A stretch of 64,000 nucleotides of DNA from Leisingera sp. M658 (GCF_025144145.1 NZ_CP083546.1:1938501-2002500), one strand, 5' to 3'; positions 38,441-48,506 are shown, counted from the stretch's first letter. Program-made: numbers and translations. Notes: a model not told the origin generated them from the sequence alone.

Positions 38441-39017
38441 TTTCGGGAAGTCCCAGATTGGCTGGGCCGATCAGACCCACGATAAACAGAAGGGCAAACA
38501 CCAGGATCATGCTGGCCATCATGACAACCCCAAGCGACCGCCAGACAGAGCCGAACTTGTGCGCCGCATTGACGAAGTGCAAGAGGATAAAGAACACCAT
38601 GATGTTCGCCGCTATATTCAGCAGGGCAGCCAGGGCCGGCATAACCAGCAGCATCGCAACAACAGCCGCGTTAAGGCCTGCTTGCAGCAATTGCAGCCAG
38701 GTCACCAGTGCAAGCAGCCCCGCCAGGTTTCCCTGACCGCCCAGCCATCGGCCGGTGGTTGCAAGCATGGCGATAAAGCTGATTTGCAGCAGCAGTATAA
38801 CCGCAAAATAAGCGCCCGGCGCAAACCGCGGTATCAGAACCTCAGGCGGCAGCGGAAACAGCACTTGCTGTAACGTATAGACGCAAGTGTTCAGCACCAC
38901 TGACAGCAGAAAGCCTGTCCATAGCGCCTCGCGCGGCCACTCCTGAGCCAGGACTTGATGCGCAGCATCCCGCGGCGATTTCACCGTCAGCAGGGCAAAG
39001 GCGGCCAGTGCGTTCAT
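38433..39017 (-). CDS. Yip1-family membrane protein in the suf operon
   Basis: About 194 residues from the ATG at 39017, which overlaps the preceding stop as TAATG; a longer upstream reading would run antiparallel to composition and inside the previous gene. It has five predicted membrane helices (for example LWTGFLLSVVLNTCVYTLQQ and AYFAVILLLQISFIAMLA) and resembles the bacterial YIP1 family. The role in Fe-S assembly is unknown. The tight overlap with sufS shows joint expression. Confidence 0.78.
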   Translation of the reverse strand: MNALAAFALLTVKSPRDAAHQVLAQEWPREALWTGFLLSVVLNTCVYTLQQVLFPLPPEVLIPRFAPGAYFAVILLLQISFIAMLATTGRWLGGQGNLAGLLALVTWLQLLQAGLNAAVVAMLLVMPALAALLNIAANIMVFFILLHFVNAAHKFGSVWRSLGVVMMASMILVFALLFIVGLIGPANLGLPENV

Positions 39018-39499
39018 TACTTTGCCCAATACCCTTGGATCATGCCGGACACCCAGAACCACAGAAAGACCGCACACCACAGTGCCCCCACCAGGTTCAA
39101 GGCGGGACCAGACCCGATGAAACCGGCGACAAGCCCGTTCAGCAGAATCAGCGGGCTGGCTGCCAGAAAAGCCCAGAACAGCGCCAGCCGGGCGCAGTAG
39201 GCCTCGCCCTTTCCGCCTGCCGCGCGGGCAATCCAATGCGCGGCCAGGGCCAGCACGTACAGGACCAGCGGCGCGATGAACACGATGCCCAGCAATGACC
39301 CGCCCAGCAGCATATTCAGCTCCTGACCCGACAGATGCGCCTCGCGCGCCAGCCTCGGCATCTGCGCCACAAAGGTCAGCACACAGCCGCTGAGCAGGAA
39401 AATCAGCAGCCGGTCTTCGCGCACGCCCATGTCCAGAAGCCGCGCAAACACCTTGCGCGGCCCCTTATAGGTCGCCGGGATATCCGTGGTGACGGACAT
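39017..39499 (-). CDS. second Yip1-like membrane protein in the suf operon
   Basis: A 160-residue protein with four to five predicted helices (LLIFLLSGCVLTFVAQ, LGIVFIAPLVLYVLALAA, LALFWAFLAASPLILL). It overlaps sufD by one base upstream and the other Yip1-like gene by one base downstream. The two adjacent membrane genes look like relatives that act together, perhaps as a complex. Nothing in the sequence shows a catalytic function. Confidence 0.75.
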   Translation of the reverse strand: MSVTTDIPATYKGPRKVFARLLDMGVREDRLLIFLLSGCVLTFVAQMPRLAREAHLSGQELNMLLGGSLLGIVFIAPLVLYVLALAAHWIARAAGGKGEAYCARLALFWAFLAASPLILLNGLVAGFIGSGPALNLVGALWCAVFLWFWVSGMIQGYWAK

Positions 39500-40779
39500 C
39501 AGCGGCGCCGGGCCAGCCAGCCTTCGAGGCGGGAAACGATGTCGGCCGCGATCTCCGCGTCCTCGATCTCTTCCACCGCTTCGGCCAGAAAGGCCAGCGT
39601 CATCAGATCGGTCGCCTCGGCATGGGGAACCCCGCGCGAGCGCAGGTAGAACAGGCCTTCCTCGTCGATCGCGCCAGAGGTGGAGCCATGCGAGCAGGCG
39701 ACGTCATCAGCGTAGATTTCCAGTTCCGGCTTAGCCAGGAACTGGCTGTCGCCGTCCAGCAGCAAGGATTGGGAAATCTGATATCCGTCAGTCTTTTGCG
39801 CGCCTTCTTTAACCAGGATCTTGCCCTGAAAAACACCAGTGGCCCCGTTGCGCAGCACCTTCTTGAACACTTGACGGCTTTCGCAGTTCACCGCGTCATG
39901 GGTGATGAATACGGTGTCATCGTGGTGAAAGTCGCCATCGCCGACACAAGCGCCCGCAATATGCGCAACCGCATCGTCGCCGGTCAGCTCAATCACCGCC
40001 TCGTTGCGGGTCAGCACGCCGTTCACGGTCAGGGTGAACGATTTGAACACAGACTCGGTGCCAAGACGGGTGAACAGATGCGTTGCCGCGCGGCGCTCGT
40101 GGTCCCGGCCCTGCGCCCGCACCAGATGCAGCTTGCCGCCATCGGCAATGTCGATCTCCATGCATTTGTTAAAGCGCGAGGCCGCCGGGCCGTTTTCCAG
40201 GATCGTTACCTCGGCGCCAGTTTCCACGCGAACCACGTGATGCAGGATCGCGTCGGAACTCTCATCCGAGTGCACATAAGTGAAGTTGATCGGTTTGGAG
40301 ACCTTGCCGGTCACCCGGATCGCCACGCCATCGGTGGCAAAAGCGGTGTTCAGCGCCGCCAGCGGGCGTTCCACCGGGGTTTGGCCACGTGCTTCAAGAA
40401 CACCGTACAAATCCTTGGCCCAATGGATATCTTTGCAGCAGATATCCTCGATCCGGTCGATGGTCAAACCTTCCAGCGACAAATCATCCGAGGCTTCAGC
40501 GTCAAAAACGCCATCGACAAATACAATGTTCAGCCGCTCAAAAGCGCTGAACATCGGTGTTTCCTCCGCAGCGAAAACTGCGGCATTGAGAACCTCAGCC
40601 TTCACCAGAGTTTCGGGACGGGTGTATTTCCAGTACTCATCACGGCGGCTGGGCAGGCCCATAGTCTGGACCCGCGACAGCGCTGCCTGCCGGGCCGCCT
40701 TCAGGCAGCCGCTTTCCGGCAGGGTCAGCGCGGACAGCCGCGCCTCGGTTGCGCTTTGCTTTACTTCCGGCAGGGCCAT
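39499..40779 (-). CDS. sufD: Fe-S assembly scaffold protein SufD
   Basis: A 426-residue SufD. The C-terminal part shows the family block NLKPE-like region as LAKPELEIYADDVACSHGSTSGAIDEEGLFYLRSRG, read here in pieces: KPELEIYADDVACSHG then DEEGLFYLRSRG. It contains the conserved Cys and His thought to bind the nascent cluster with SufB. It pairs with SufB and SufC. It follows sufC with no gap. Confidence 0.95.
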   Translation of the reverse strand: MALPEVKQSATEARLSALTLPESGCLKAARQAALSRVQTMGLPSRRDEYWKYTRPETLVKAEVLNAAVFAAEETPMFSAFERLNIVFVDGVFDAEASDDLSLEGLTIDRIEDICCKDIHWAKDLYGVLEARGQTPVERPLAALNTAFATDGVAIRVTGKVSKPINFTYVHSDESSDAILHHVVRVETGAEVTILENGPAASRFNKCMEIDIADGGKLHLVRAQGRDHERRAATHLFTRLGTESVFKSFTLTVNGVLTRNEAVIELTGDDAVAHIAGACVGDGDFHHDDTVFITHDAVNCESRQVFKKVLRNGATGVFQGKILVKEGAQKTDGYQISQSLLLDGDSQFLAKPELEIYADDVACSHGSTSGAIDEEGLFYLRSRGVPHAEATDLMTLAFLAEAVEEIEDAEIAADIVSRLEGWLARRR

Positions 40780-41535
<756 letters not shown>

Positions 41536-41610
41536 TTTTTCCTCGTCTCACATGTCTTGCGGGCATACAGCCCGCGATATTCCATGGCCCCAGCTGGAGC
41601 CGTTGCATTT

Positions 41611-41925
41611 TTATCCCAGCACCACTGCGGTGCCACTGGCCGAGACCATCAGCATGGATTGCCCGACCACTTCGTAATCCAGATCCACGCCGACAACGGC
41701 ATTGGCGCCCTTGTCCCGTGCGCGGTCTTCCAGTTCGGCCAGTGCGGTTTCGCGGGCATCCTGCAGCTTGCTTTCATAAGCGCCGGAGCGGCCGCCGACG
41801 ATGTCGGTGATCGAGGCAAAGACATCGCGCACCACATTGGCGCCCATGATCGCCTCGCCCACCACGATGCCTTTGTATTCGGCGATCTGATAGCCTTCGA
41901 CGCTTGGTGTGGTTGTGATGATCAT
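41611..41925 (-). CDS. YbjQ/UPF0145 family protein
   Basis: A 104-residue protein beginning [19 protein letters not shown], with the family blocks [27 protein letters not shown] and [15 protein letters not shown]. YbjQ proteins form pentamers and are loosely called heavy-metal-binding, without proven function. The start is the Met after the Lys at 41926-41928, overlapping the upstream gene by 4 bases. Its place between sufB and sufC suggests a link with metal or cluster handling. Confidence 0.9.
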   Translation of the reverse strand: MIITTTPSVEGYQIAEYKGIVVGEAIMGANVVRDVFASITDIVGGRSGAYESKLQDARETALAELEDRARDKGANAVVGVDLDYEVVGQSMLMVSASGTAVVLG

Positions 41926-42218
41926 CTTGAAACTCCAGTGTTGATCCGCCGACCCGCTCGAATTGCCCCGGTCACAAGGCCAACCATCATGCCCAACGCG
42001 CCAAATCCACCATATCCAACGCAAAACATGATCCAAGCAGCGTCTGCGTCTTTTGGCTCAATCAGTGACATGACGCAGAACCCGCCGGAAACCCCAACTA
42101 GAAAAGCAAATAGTGCCCCAGTCTTCAGAATTCCTGCGTTACCTTTGTCAACATTGGCCCAGACACCAGGCGCAACATTCAGTCGTTCCATCTGACTTGC
42201 GTCGCCCCCGTTCTGCAT
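41922..42218 (-). CDS. small membrane protein of unknown function in the suf operon
   Basis: A 98-residue protein with two predicted helices ([20 protein letters not shown] and [20 protein letters not shown]). It starts 3 bases after sufB and overlaps ybjQ by 4 bases. Its DNA is lower in GC than sufB and sufC. No family recognised. Confidence 0.72.
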   Translation of the reverse strand: MQNGGDASQMERLNVAPGVWANVDKGNAGILKTGALFAFLVGVSGGFCVMSLIEPKDADAAWIMFCVGYGGFGALGMMVGLVTGAIRAGRRINTGVSR

Positions 42219-42221
42219 AAT

Positions 42222-43745
42222 TTACCCTACCGAGCCTTCCAGCGAGATCGCAACCAGCTGCTGTGCTTCCATGGCAAACTCCATCGGCAGCGCCTGCAAA
42301 ACGTCCTTGCAGAAGCCGTTGACCACCAGGGCCACTGCCTCTTCCTCGTCCATGCCGCGCTGGCGGCAGTAGAACAGCTGATCGTCGTCCACCTTGGAAG
42401 TGGTCGCCTCATGCTCCACGCGCGAGGAGTTGTTCTTGACCTCGATATAGGGAACCGTGTGGGCGCCGCAGTTGCCGCCGATCAACAGCGAGTCGCACTG
42501 GGTGTAATTGCGGCTGTCCTTGGCTTTGGGGTGCATCGACACCAGGCCGCGATAGGTGTTTTGCGCCTTACCGGCGCTGATCCCCTTGGACACGATACGC
42601 GATTTGGTGTTTTTGCCAAGGTGCACCATCTTGGTGCCGGTATCGGCCTGCTGCATGTTGTTGGCGATGGCGATCGAGTAGAACTCGCCCTGGCTTTCAT
42701 TGCCGCGCAGGATGCAGGAGGGGTATTTCCAGGTCACGGCGGAGCCGGTTTCCACCTGGGTCCACATCACCTTGGCGCGGTCGCCGCGGCAGTCGGCGCG
42801 TTTGGTCACAAAGTTGTAGATGCCGCCCTTGCCGTTTTCATCGCCCGGATACCAGTTCTGGACGGTGGAGTATTTCACCTCGGCGTCTTCTTCGATGATG
42901 ATTTCCACCACCGCGGCGTGCAGCTGGGCGATATCGCGCGCCGGGGCTGTACAGCCTTCCAAGTAGCTGACATAGCTGCCTTTATCGGCGATGATCAGCG
43001 TGCGTTCGAACTGGCCGGTGTTTTCCGCATTGATGCGGAAATAGGTCGACAGTTCCATCGGGCAGCGTACGCCCGGCGGCACATAGACAAACGAGCCGTC
43101 CGAGAATACCGCCGAGTTCAGCGTGGCATAGAAGTTGTCAGAAACCGGAACCACGGTGCCGAGGTATTTTTTGACCAGCTCAGGATGCTCGCGGATGGCT
43201 TCGGAGATCGAGCAGAAGATGACGCCCGCTTCCTTCAGCTCTTTCTGGAAGGTGGTGCCGACGGACACGGAATCGAACACAGCGTCTACGGCGACCTTGC
43301 GGCCCTCGGCGGGCGCATTTTCTGCGCCCTCGACGCCGGCCAGAATCATCTGTTCTTTCAGCGGGATACCAAGCTTTTCATAGGTCGCCAGCAGCTTGGG
43401 ATCGACCTCATCCAGAGACTTGGGCTTCACTTCCATCGACTTGGGGCGGGCATAATAATACTGATCCTGGAAATCGATTTCCGGATAATCCACCATCGCC
43501 CAGTCGGGTTCTTCCTTGGTCAGCCAGCGCTCATAGGCTTCCAGCCGCCAGTTCAGCATCCATTCCGGCTCTTCGTTCTTTTCCGAAATCAGCCGGACAA
43601 TATCCGTGGTCAGCCCCTTGGGAGCGTATTCCATCTCGATATCGGTTTCCCAACCGTATTTGTAAGCACCGCCAACCTCGCGGACTGCGTCCACGGTTTC
43701 CTGGTCAACACCATCCTTGACTTGGGTCTGGTCCAAAGCGGCCAT
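42222..43745 (-). CDS. sufB: Fe-S assembly scaffold protein SufB
   Basis: A 507-residue SufB. Conserved features include [29 protein letters not shown] with the cysteine proposed to accept persulfide, [20 protein letters not shown] and [20 protein letters not shown]. The ATG at 43745 is preferred over one five codons earlier because GGAGA lies just in front of it. It is the core scaffold of the SUF system and precedes the YbjQ and sufC genes. Confidence 0.96.
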   Translation of the reverse strand: MAALDQTQVKDGVDQETVDAVREVGGAYKYGWETDIEMEYAPKGLTTDIVRLISEKNEEPEWMLNWRLEAYERWLTKEEPDWAMVDYPEIDFQDQYYYARPKSMEVKPKSLDEVDPKLLATYEKLGIPLKEQMILAGVEGAENAPAEGRKVAVDAVFDSVSVGTTFQKELKEAGVIFCSISEAIREHPELVKKYLGTVVPVSDNFYATLNSAVFSDGSFVYVPPGVRCPMELSTYFRINAENTGQFERTLIIADKGSYVSYLEGCTAPARDIAQLHAAVVEIIIEEDAEVKYSTVQNWYPGDENGKGGIYNFVTKRADCRGDRAKVMWTQVETGSAVTWKYPSCILRGNESQGEFYSIAIANNMQQADTGTKMVHLGKNTKSRIVSKGISAGKAQNTYRGLVSMHPKAKDSRNYTQCDSLLIGGNCGAHTVPYIEVKNNSSRVEHEATTSKVDDDQLFYCRQRGMDEEEAVALVVNGFCKDVLQALPMEFAMEAQQLVAISLEGSVG

Positions 43746-43760
43746 TTGTCTTCTCCTCAT

Positions 43761-44804
43761 TCACGCCGCGTGGGCGCGATGTTTCTTTTCTTTTAACAGC
43801 CACGCATCGGCAAAGCGCAGCACGTCTTCTTCTGTTGTTTCCGGCCCCAGCGACACGCGGATTGCGCCTTGCGCCGTTGCCTCGTCATATCCCATTGCGG
43901 TCAGCACCGCGCTGGCGCGCACCTTGCCGCTGGAACAGGCGCTGCCCGCGCTGATGGCAAATCCCGCCAGATCCATCTGCATGACCTGGGTTTCGCCCTT
44001 CCAGCCCGGCGTCGCAAAACACAGGGTGTTCGGCAGCCGCCTCTGATCCTTCCCGACAAAAATAGTATGGCTTGCGCCAGACACAAGCGTCTTTTCTAGA
44101 ATATTTCTAAGTTCTGCAACCCTGTCCCAGATACCATTTGCCAGATCTTTTGCCGCGGCTTCAGCTGCGGCGCCGAAACCCGCGATTCCAATGACATTTT
44201 CGGTGCCAGAGCGGCGTCCCATTTCCTGTCCGCCGCCCTTGATTTGAGCCGGCAGATCGGTGCCGCGCTTCATCACAACCGCGCCAATGCCCTTGGGGCC
44301 GCCCAGTTTATGCGCAGAAATCAGCGCCATTTGCGCGCCCAGCCAGTTGAACGCCACCGGCAATTTACCAAAAGCCTGGGTCGCATCAGTCACCGCCAGC
44401 CCGTCCGGAAAGTGCTGAACAATGCCAGTTTCGGAATTGGCCAATTGCACTGTGCAGGATGCTGGATCAGTAACCCTGACCGTCCCGTAGGCACTTACCT
44501 CAAGATCTTCCACCGTCCAAGCACGCACTGCATCATGTTCCACCGGGGCGCCATGCAGCCCGCGGCCCGCCAATGCCAGCGATGCGCCTTCCGTGGATCC
44601 AGAGGTGAACACGATATCCGCCCCATCAGCACCAAAAGCGGTTGCGACCTGCGCCCGTGCCTTCTCAACCAACGCCTTGGCAGCGCGGCCTTCGGCATGC
44701 ACCGACGACGGGTTGCCGCAAATGTCCATTGCCTCAATCATTGCCGCCCGCGCCTCGGGGCGCAGGAGGGCGGTGGCATTATGGTCAAGATAAACGCGTG
44801 TCAT
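43761..44804 (-). CDS. cysteine desulfurase, IscS/NifS type
   Basis: A 347-residue class I desulfurase, different from the SufS at the end of the operon. The cofactor Lys is in ISAHKLGGPKG and the catalytic Cys in the flexible loop SAGSACSSGKV. The N-terminus VYLDHNATALLRPEA is typical. Two desulfurases in one suf operon is usual for Rhodobacterales. It lies 15 bases before sufB. Confidence 0.93.
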   Translation of the reverse strand: MTRVYLDHNATALLRPEARAAMIEAMDICGNPSSVHAEGRAAKALVEKARAQVATAFGADGADIVFTSGSTEGASLALAGRGLHGAPVEHDAVRAWTVEDLEVSAYGTVRVTDPASCTVQLANSETGIVQHFPDGLAVTDATQAFGKLPVAFNWLGAQMALISAHKLGGPKGIGAVVMKRGTDLPAQIKGGGQEMGRRSGTENVIGIAGFGAAAEAAAKDLANGIWDRVAELRNILEKTLVSGASHTIFVGKDQRRLPNTLCFATPGWKGETQVMQMDLAGFAISAGSACSSGKVRASAVLTAMGYDEATAQGAIRVSLGPETTEEDVLRFADAWLLKEKKHRAHAA

Positions 44805-44941
44805 AGAGTCATCTTTTTACGGATCGGTGCCGCCTCATACGCGGCCTTGCAGCATTTCGCAAAGCTTTCCCGCGAAATTTGTGCGGTATCCGTGCAGGGT
44901 CCGGAGAGACAAAGAAGGTGAAATCTTAGCACCTCATTCAT
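44801..44941 (-). CDS. possible 46-residue coupled small protein
   Basis: A short frame fills the 129-base gap between iscR and the desulfurase gene. Its ATG overlaps the iscR stop by 8 bases (ATGAATGA) and its stop overlaps the desulfurase start by 4 bases (ATGA). The product would hold four cysteines (LLCLSGPC and KCCKAA). There is no clear ribosome binding site, so it would depend on coupling. The double overlap could be chance. Confidence 0.33.
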   Translation of the reverse strand: MNEVLRFHLLCLSGPCTDTAQISRESFAKCCKAAYEAAPIRKKMTL

Positions 44942-45392
44942 CCACGACAGCAAACAGACTGGGCACCGCCGGGCATGGCGCCAGATCATTCTTGATCACA
45001 TCCGACAGACGGGTTTGATGCAGAAACACATAGACATGCGCGCTCAACCCCTCCCACAGGCGGTTGGTCAGCGATTGCGCCCGGCTGCCGGACAGCGCGC
45101 CCGAGGCGCCTGCCCCTTTGTGCATCGCATCAACAGTTTCATCCACGGCAGACAGCACATCGACCACCCGGATCTCTGATGGCACCATCGCCAGGCGGTA
45201 GCCGCCGCCAGGGCCGCGCACCGACTCGACCAGTCCCGCACGGCGCAGCTTGACAAACAGCTGCTCCAGATACGGCAACGAGATATCCTGCCGCTTGGAG
45301 ATGTCCCCCAGCGGCACCAATTTGCCCTGCGGCTGCAGCGCGATATCCGCCAGCGCGACCATTGCATAGCGCCCTTTGGTGGAAAGCTTCAT
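44934..45392 (-). CDS. iscR: Rrf2-family regulator IscR, lacking the canonical cysteine triad
   Basis: A 152-residue Rrf2 regulator with the N-terminal winged helix (MKLSTKGRYAMVALADIA, ISLPYLEQLFVKLRRAGL, RGPGGGYRLA). In enterobacterial IscR three cysteines around residues 92-104 bind [2Fe-2S]. None is present here; the only cysteine is near residue 140. Rhodobacter IscR is known to be of this unusual kind and still to bind a cluster. It heads the suf operon and probably represses it when Fe-S demand is met. Confidence 0.92.
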   Translation of the reverse strand: MKLSTKGRYAMVALADIALQPQGKLVPLGDISKRQDISLPYLEQLFVKLRRAGLVESVRGPGGGYRLAMVPSEIRVVDVLSAVDETVDAMHKGAGASGALSGSRAQSLTNRLWEGLSAHVYVFLHQTRLSDVIKNDLAPCPAVPSLFAVVDE

Positions 45393-45494
45393 ATTTTATC
45401 CCTCAAAACCAGGGCGCGAGTGTGAAAACATTGACCTTCCCCGCGTCTGTGCGTATCTCAGCCTGACGGTGTATGGCGAGGCCAGCGCCCTTGA

Positions 45495-45509
45495 TTAGAA
45501 CTGTTCTAA
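45495..45509. promoter_or_regulatory. Irr-box-like palindrome upstream of iscR-suf
   Basis: TTAGAACTGTTCTAA is a perfect 7+7 palindrome around one base. It fits the alphaproteobacterial Irr/ICE consensus TTAGAA-N3-TTCTAA. It lies about 100 bases upstream of iscR and 70 bases upstream of the divergent hydrolase gene. Confidence 0.65.
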
Positions 45510-45578
45510 GATGCCCGACGGAACCCGTCAAGTTTTCTGCCGGCAGTCGCGAGAACAAGAGTAGGATTTGAACCACCC

Positions 45579-46232
45579 ATGCCCGAGGTCATCTTTCCTG
45601 GACCCGAAGGCCGCCTCGAAGGCCGCTATCACCCGCAAAAAGAAAAAGACGCCCCGATCGCCATCGTACTGCACCCGCATCCGCAGTTCGGCGGAACCAT
45701 GAACAACAAGGTGGTCTACAACCTCCACTACGCGTTCTACAACATGGGCTTTACGGTTCTGCGGTTCAATTTCCGCGGTGTCGGCCGCAGCCAGGGCGAA
45801 TACGACCAGGGCGTGGGCGAACTGTCGGATGCGGCCTCGGCGCTGGATTACCTGCAGTCTATGAACACCAATTCCAAGCATTGCTGGGTTGCGGGATTCT
45901 CGTTCGGCGCCTGGATCGGCATGCAGCTGCTGATGCGCCGCCCGGAGATTACTGGTTTCATCTCTGTTGCACCGCCGGCCAACATGTATGATTTTTCCTT
46001 CCTGGCGCCCTGCCCGTCCTCGGGCCTGATCATCAACGGCACATCCGACCGTGTGGCGCCGCCTGCAGATACCGCCAATTTGGTTGGCAAACTGCATGAG
46101 CAGAAGGGGATCACCATCACTCATAACGAGATCGAGGGTGCGGATCACTTCTTCCAGGAACCGCATATGGACACGATGATCGGCGATGTGTCGGATTACG
46201 TGAAGCGCCGCCTGACCGAGAACAGCCGCTGA
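45579..46232 (+). CDS. alpha/beta hydrolase
   Basis: A 217-residue serine hydrolase fold. The nucleophile elbow is GFSFGAW near residue 109. The acid Asp is in NGTSDRVAPP and the His in EGADHFFQ. The oxyanion region reads LHPHPQFGGTMNNK. This short, lidless form is widespread in Proteobacteria and has no settled substrate. Its stop overlaps the next start by one base, so it is the first gene of a three-gene unit. Confidence 0.85.
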   Translation: MPEVIFPGPEGRLEGRYHPQKEKDAPIAIVLHPHPQFGGTMNNKVVYNLHYAFYNMGFTVLRFNFRGVGRSQGEYDQGVGELSDAASALDYLQSMNTNSKHCWVAGFSFGAWIGMQLLMRRPEITGFISVAPPANMYDFSFLAPCPSSGLIINGTSDRVAPPADTANLVGKLHEQKGITITHNEIEGADHFFQEPHMDTMIGDVSDYVKRRLTENSR

Positions 46233-46474
46233 TGGGCACGATCGAAACGCTGGCGCAGAAACTGGCGGTCGATACGATCAAGGTACAGGAGGCCAGCGGC
46301 GAAGACCGGCTGTATGTGGAGGTGGGCCAAGTGCTTGGCGCCGCCTCCCAATCTTTGGAAGAAGCGTTTCTGACCGAAATGCGCGTGCGCCTGGCCGAGC
46401 GCAAGGCGCGGGAGTTCCTAAACCAGAAAGTCAGCGCAATTCAGGCGCAGCTTGACGCAAAGGGCGACGCATGA
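46232..46474 (+). CDS. 80-residue helical protein of unknown function
   Basis: A short, charged and almost wholly helical protein without cysteine (VQEASGEDRLYVEVGQVLG, TEMRVRLAERKAREFL). It overlaps the hydrolase gene by one base and the tandem-HD gene by 4 bases, which makes it very probably real. No family recognised. Confidence 0.72.
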   Translation: MGTIETLAQKLAVDTIKVQEASGEDRLYVEVGQVLGAASQSLEEAFLTEMRVRLAERKAREFLNQKVSAIQAQLDAKGDA

Positions 46475-47640
46475 GTGACCGGCTGGACGCGCAGTTCGCA
46501 TTCTTGCTGGAAGCAGACAAGCTTCGCCGCATTGACCGCCAAAACCTGATCATTGATTGCAGCCGACGCGAAAACTCGGCGGAACACAGCTGGCATCTGG
46601 CGCTTTATGCGCTGGTTATGGCGCCGTTTGCCGCGCCGGACGTGGAGATTTCCCGCGCGATCCGGATGCTGCTGCTGCATGATCTGGTCGAGATTGACGC
46701 CGGCGATCACCCGATCACGGATAAAGTCGATTGGAACGCAGTCGCACAGGCAGAGCAAGCCGCCGCCAAACGCCTGTTCGGCCTGCTGCCCGCGGACCAG
46801 GGCGCTGAATTCCTGGACCTGTGGCAGGAATTTGAGGCCGCGGCCAGCCCCGATGCGCGCTTTGCCAAACGGGTGGACCATTGCCAGCCGATTTTTCAGA
46901 CGCTCTATGGCAGCAAACCTCTGGATTGGCATGTCGATGTGGTCCGGCAAAACCTGAACGGCGGGCGCGCAGCCGCGCTGCAGCAGGACTTCCCCGAGGC
47001 CTATCACCATGCGCAGGCCCTGCTGGATCACGGCACCGGTTTTGACTGCAGCCACCTGACGGCCCGCCTGCCATTTCTGAATGAAGCGGACAAGCTGAAG
47101 CTGATCACCCGCGCGTCCAAGCTGGGCGATGGATCACGCCACGAAAACTCGGCCGAGCACAGCTGGCACATCATGCTGTATGCTTGGGTGCTGGCAGAGC
47201 ACAGCGCCGGCCCGCTTGAGGTCGACCGGGTGCTGCAAATGCTGCTGCTGCACGATCTGGTCGAAATCGATGCAGGCGATGCGCCGATCCACGGCGTGAT
47301 TGACCCCGCAGCCCTCGCGGCGCTTGCGGCCAAGGAAGAAGCCGCCGCTGACCGCCTGTTTGGCATGCTGCCCCCGGACCAAGGCCTGCCTATGCGGGCT
47401 ATTTGGGAGGAATTTGAGACAGCAGAAAGCCCTGACGCCGTGTTTGCAAAAGCCATCGACCGGGTACAGCCGGTTCTGCTTAACCTGCTGAACGGCGGCG
47501 GCAGCTGGGTTGATTATAACGTGAGCCTGCCACAGTTGGACGCCCGGGTTGGCGAAAAGGTCAACCGTGGTGCGCCCGGCGTCTGGCGTTATGTGCGGGC
47601 CAAGATTGAGCCCTGGTTCCGGGACGCTGGACGCCTGTAG
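46471..47640 (+). CDS. tandem HD-domain protein (two YfbR-like nucleotidase/phosphohydrolase units)
   Basis: A 389-residue protein made of two copies of one HD unit. The first has ENSAEHSWH (His39), LLLHDLVEIDAGD (His70-Asp71) and FAKRVDHCQP. The second has ENSAEHSWH (His230), LLLHDLVEIDAGD (His261-Asp262) and FAKAIDRVQP. Both metal-binding sets look complete, so both halves may be active. Single-unit relatives of about 190 residues act as 5'-nucleotidases or similar phosphohydrolases. The fusion implies an internal duplication that gives a covalent dimer. Confidence 0.88.
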   Translation: MSDRLDAQFAFLLEADKLRRIDRQNLIIDCSRRENSAEHSWHLALYALVMAPFAAPDVEISRAIRMLLLHDLVEIDAGDHPITDKVDWNAVAQAEQAAAKRLFGLLPADQGAEFLDLWQEFEAAASPDARFAKRVDHCQPIFQTLYGSKPLDWHVDVVRQNLNGGRAAALQQDFPEAYHHAQALLDHGTGFDCSHLTARLPFLNEADKLKLITRASKLGDGSRHENSAEHSWHIMLYAWVLAEHSAGPLEVDRVLQMLLLHDLVEIDAGDAPIHGVIDPAALAALAAKEEAAADRLFGMLPPDQGLPMRAIWEEFETAESPDAVFAKAIDRVQPVLLNLLNGGGSWVDYNVSLPQLDARVGEKVNRGAPGVWRYVRAKIEPWFRDAGRL

Positions 47641-47679
47641 CGGTGAACCGGCGGGGCACCAGACCCCGCCAGCCCTGCC

Positions 47680-48462
47680 TCACGCGAGAAACGGTTGAAA
47701 CGGCTGCGTTTCAGCCCCGCTCGCAGTAAGCGTCAGGAATTCACCGGGTTGCAGCTCGTTCCATGCGTCACCTGTGTCCTCAAGCGGTTCTGATACAACC
47801 GCCCATCCGTTCAAACTGCGGCTCCAGCGGTAGTAGACCGATGGCGCAATACTGTCAGAGGAGTAGCGCGCCGCATAAAGCGTCTCTCCATCCGACATCG
47901 CTGCGGACAGGCGCATATGCGGGGTGCTGCCACGGGCGCGCGACAAAGCCTCCATGCAGCCCACCGCCCGCTCCAGCGCCGCTTTCGGATCTGTGTCCAA
48001 GCCTTCGCGCAGGGCCAGAAGAAACAGAACTTCGCTGTCAGTAGCCCCTTTGCGGTGCTCATACAGCTCATCAGGAATGCACATATCGGCATGGCGGCGG
48101 AAGGTCTCGAAACCGCCGACCTGCCCGTTGTGCATGAAACTCCACCTGCCGACCGCAAAGGGATGGCAATTGTTGCGGCTGGTAGCGGATCCGGTTGATG
48201 CCCGCACATGCGCCAGAAAAAGACCGGATTGAACCTGGCTCACCAGCGCACGCAGATTACAGTCCGACCAGGCCGGGTAGACATCCCGGTAGAGCCCCGG
48301 CTCGGTCCGCTGCCCGTACCAGGCAATGCCGAACCCGTCACCATTGGTTGCGGTCTTGCATTCAACCGCCTTCTGGCTTTGTGCAATCAGTGAATGCGCC
48401 GGGGTGGAAATGATGTCTTCCAAAAAGACCTTGGTACCGGTGTAGGCAGCCCAGCGGCACAT
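47680..48462 (-). CDS. class II glutamine amidotransferase, EgtC/YafJ type
   Basis: A 260-residue protein with N-terminal MCRWAAYTG, where Cys2 becomes the nucleophile once Met is removed. Further blocks are NGDGFGIAWYG, LAHVRASTGS, NCHPFAVGRWSFMHNGQVGG and GATDSEVLFLL. It hydrolyses a gamma-glutamyl or amide bond; the substrate is not clear, and no egt genes lie nearby. AGGAG supports the start. Confidence 0.88.
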   Translation of the reverse strand: MCRWAAYTGTKVFLEDIISTPAHSLIAQSQKAVECKTATNGDGFGIAWYGQRTEPGLYRDVYPAWSDCNLRALVSQVQSGLFLAHVRASTGSATSRNNCHPFAVGRWSFMHNGQVGGFETFRRHADMCIPDELYEHRKGATDSEVLFLLALREGLDTDPKAALERAVGCMEALSRARGSTPHMRLSAAMSDGETLYAARYSSDSIAPSVYYRWSRSLNGWAVVSEPLEDTGDAWNELQPGEFLTLTASGAETQPFQPFLA

Positions 48463-48506
48463 ATGTCGCTCCTTGTGATGAAGATCCGATCAGGATTTAT
48501 TTTCCG

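Noticed and set aside
42411-43796. A 461-codon open frame on the plus strand
   Set aside because: Antisense shadow of sufB; histidine- and glycine-rich translation typical of such shadows.
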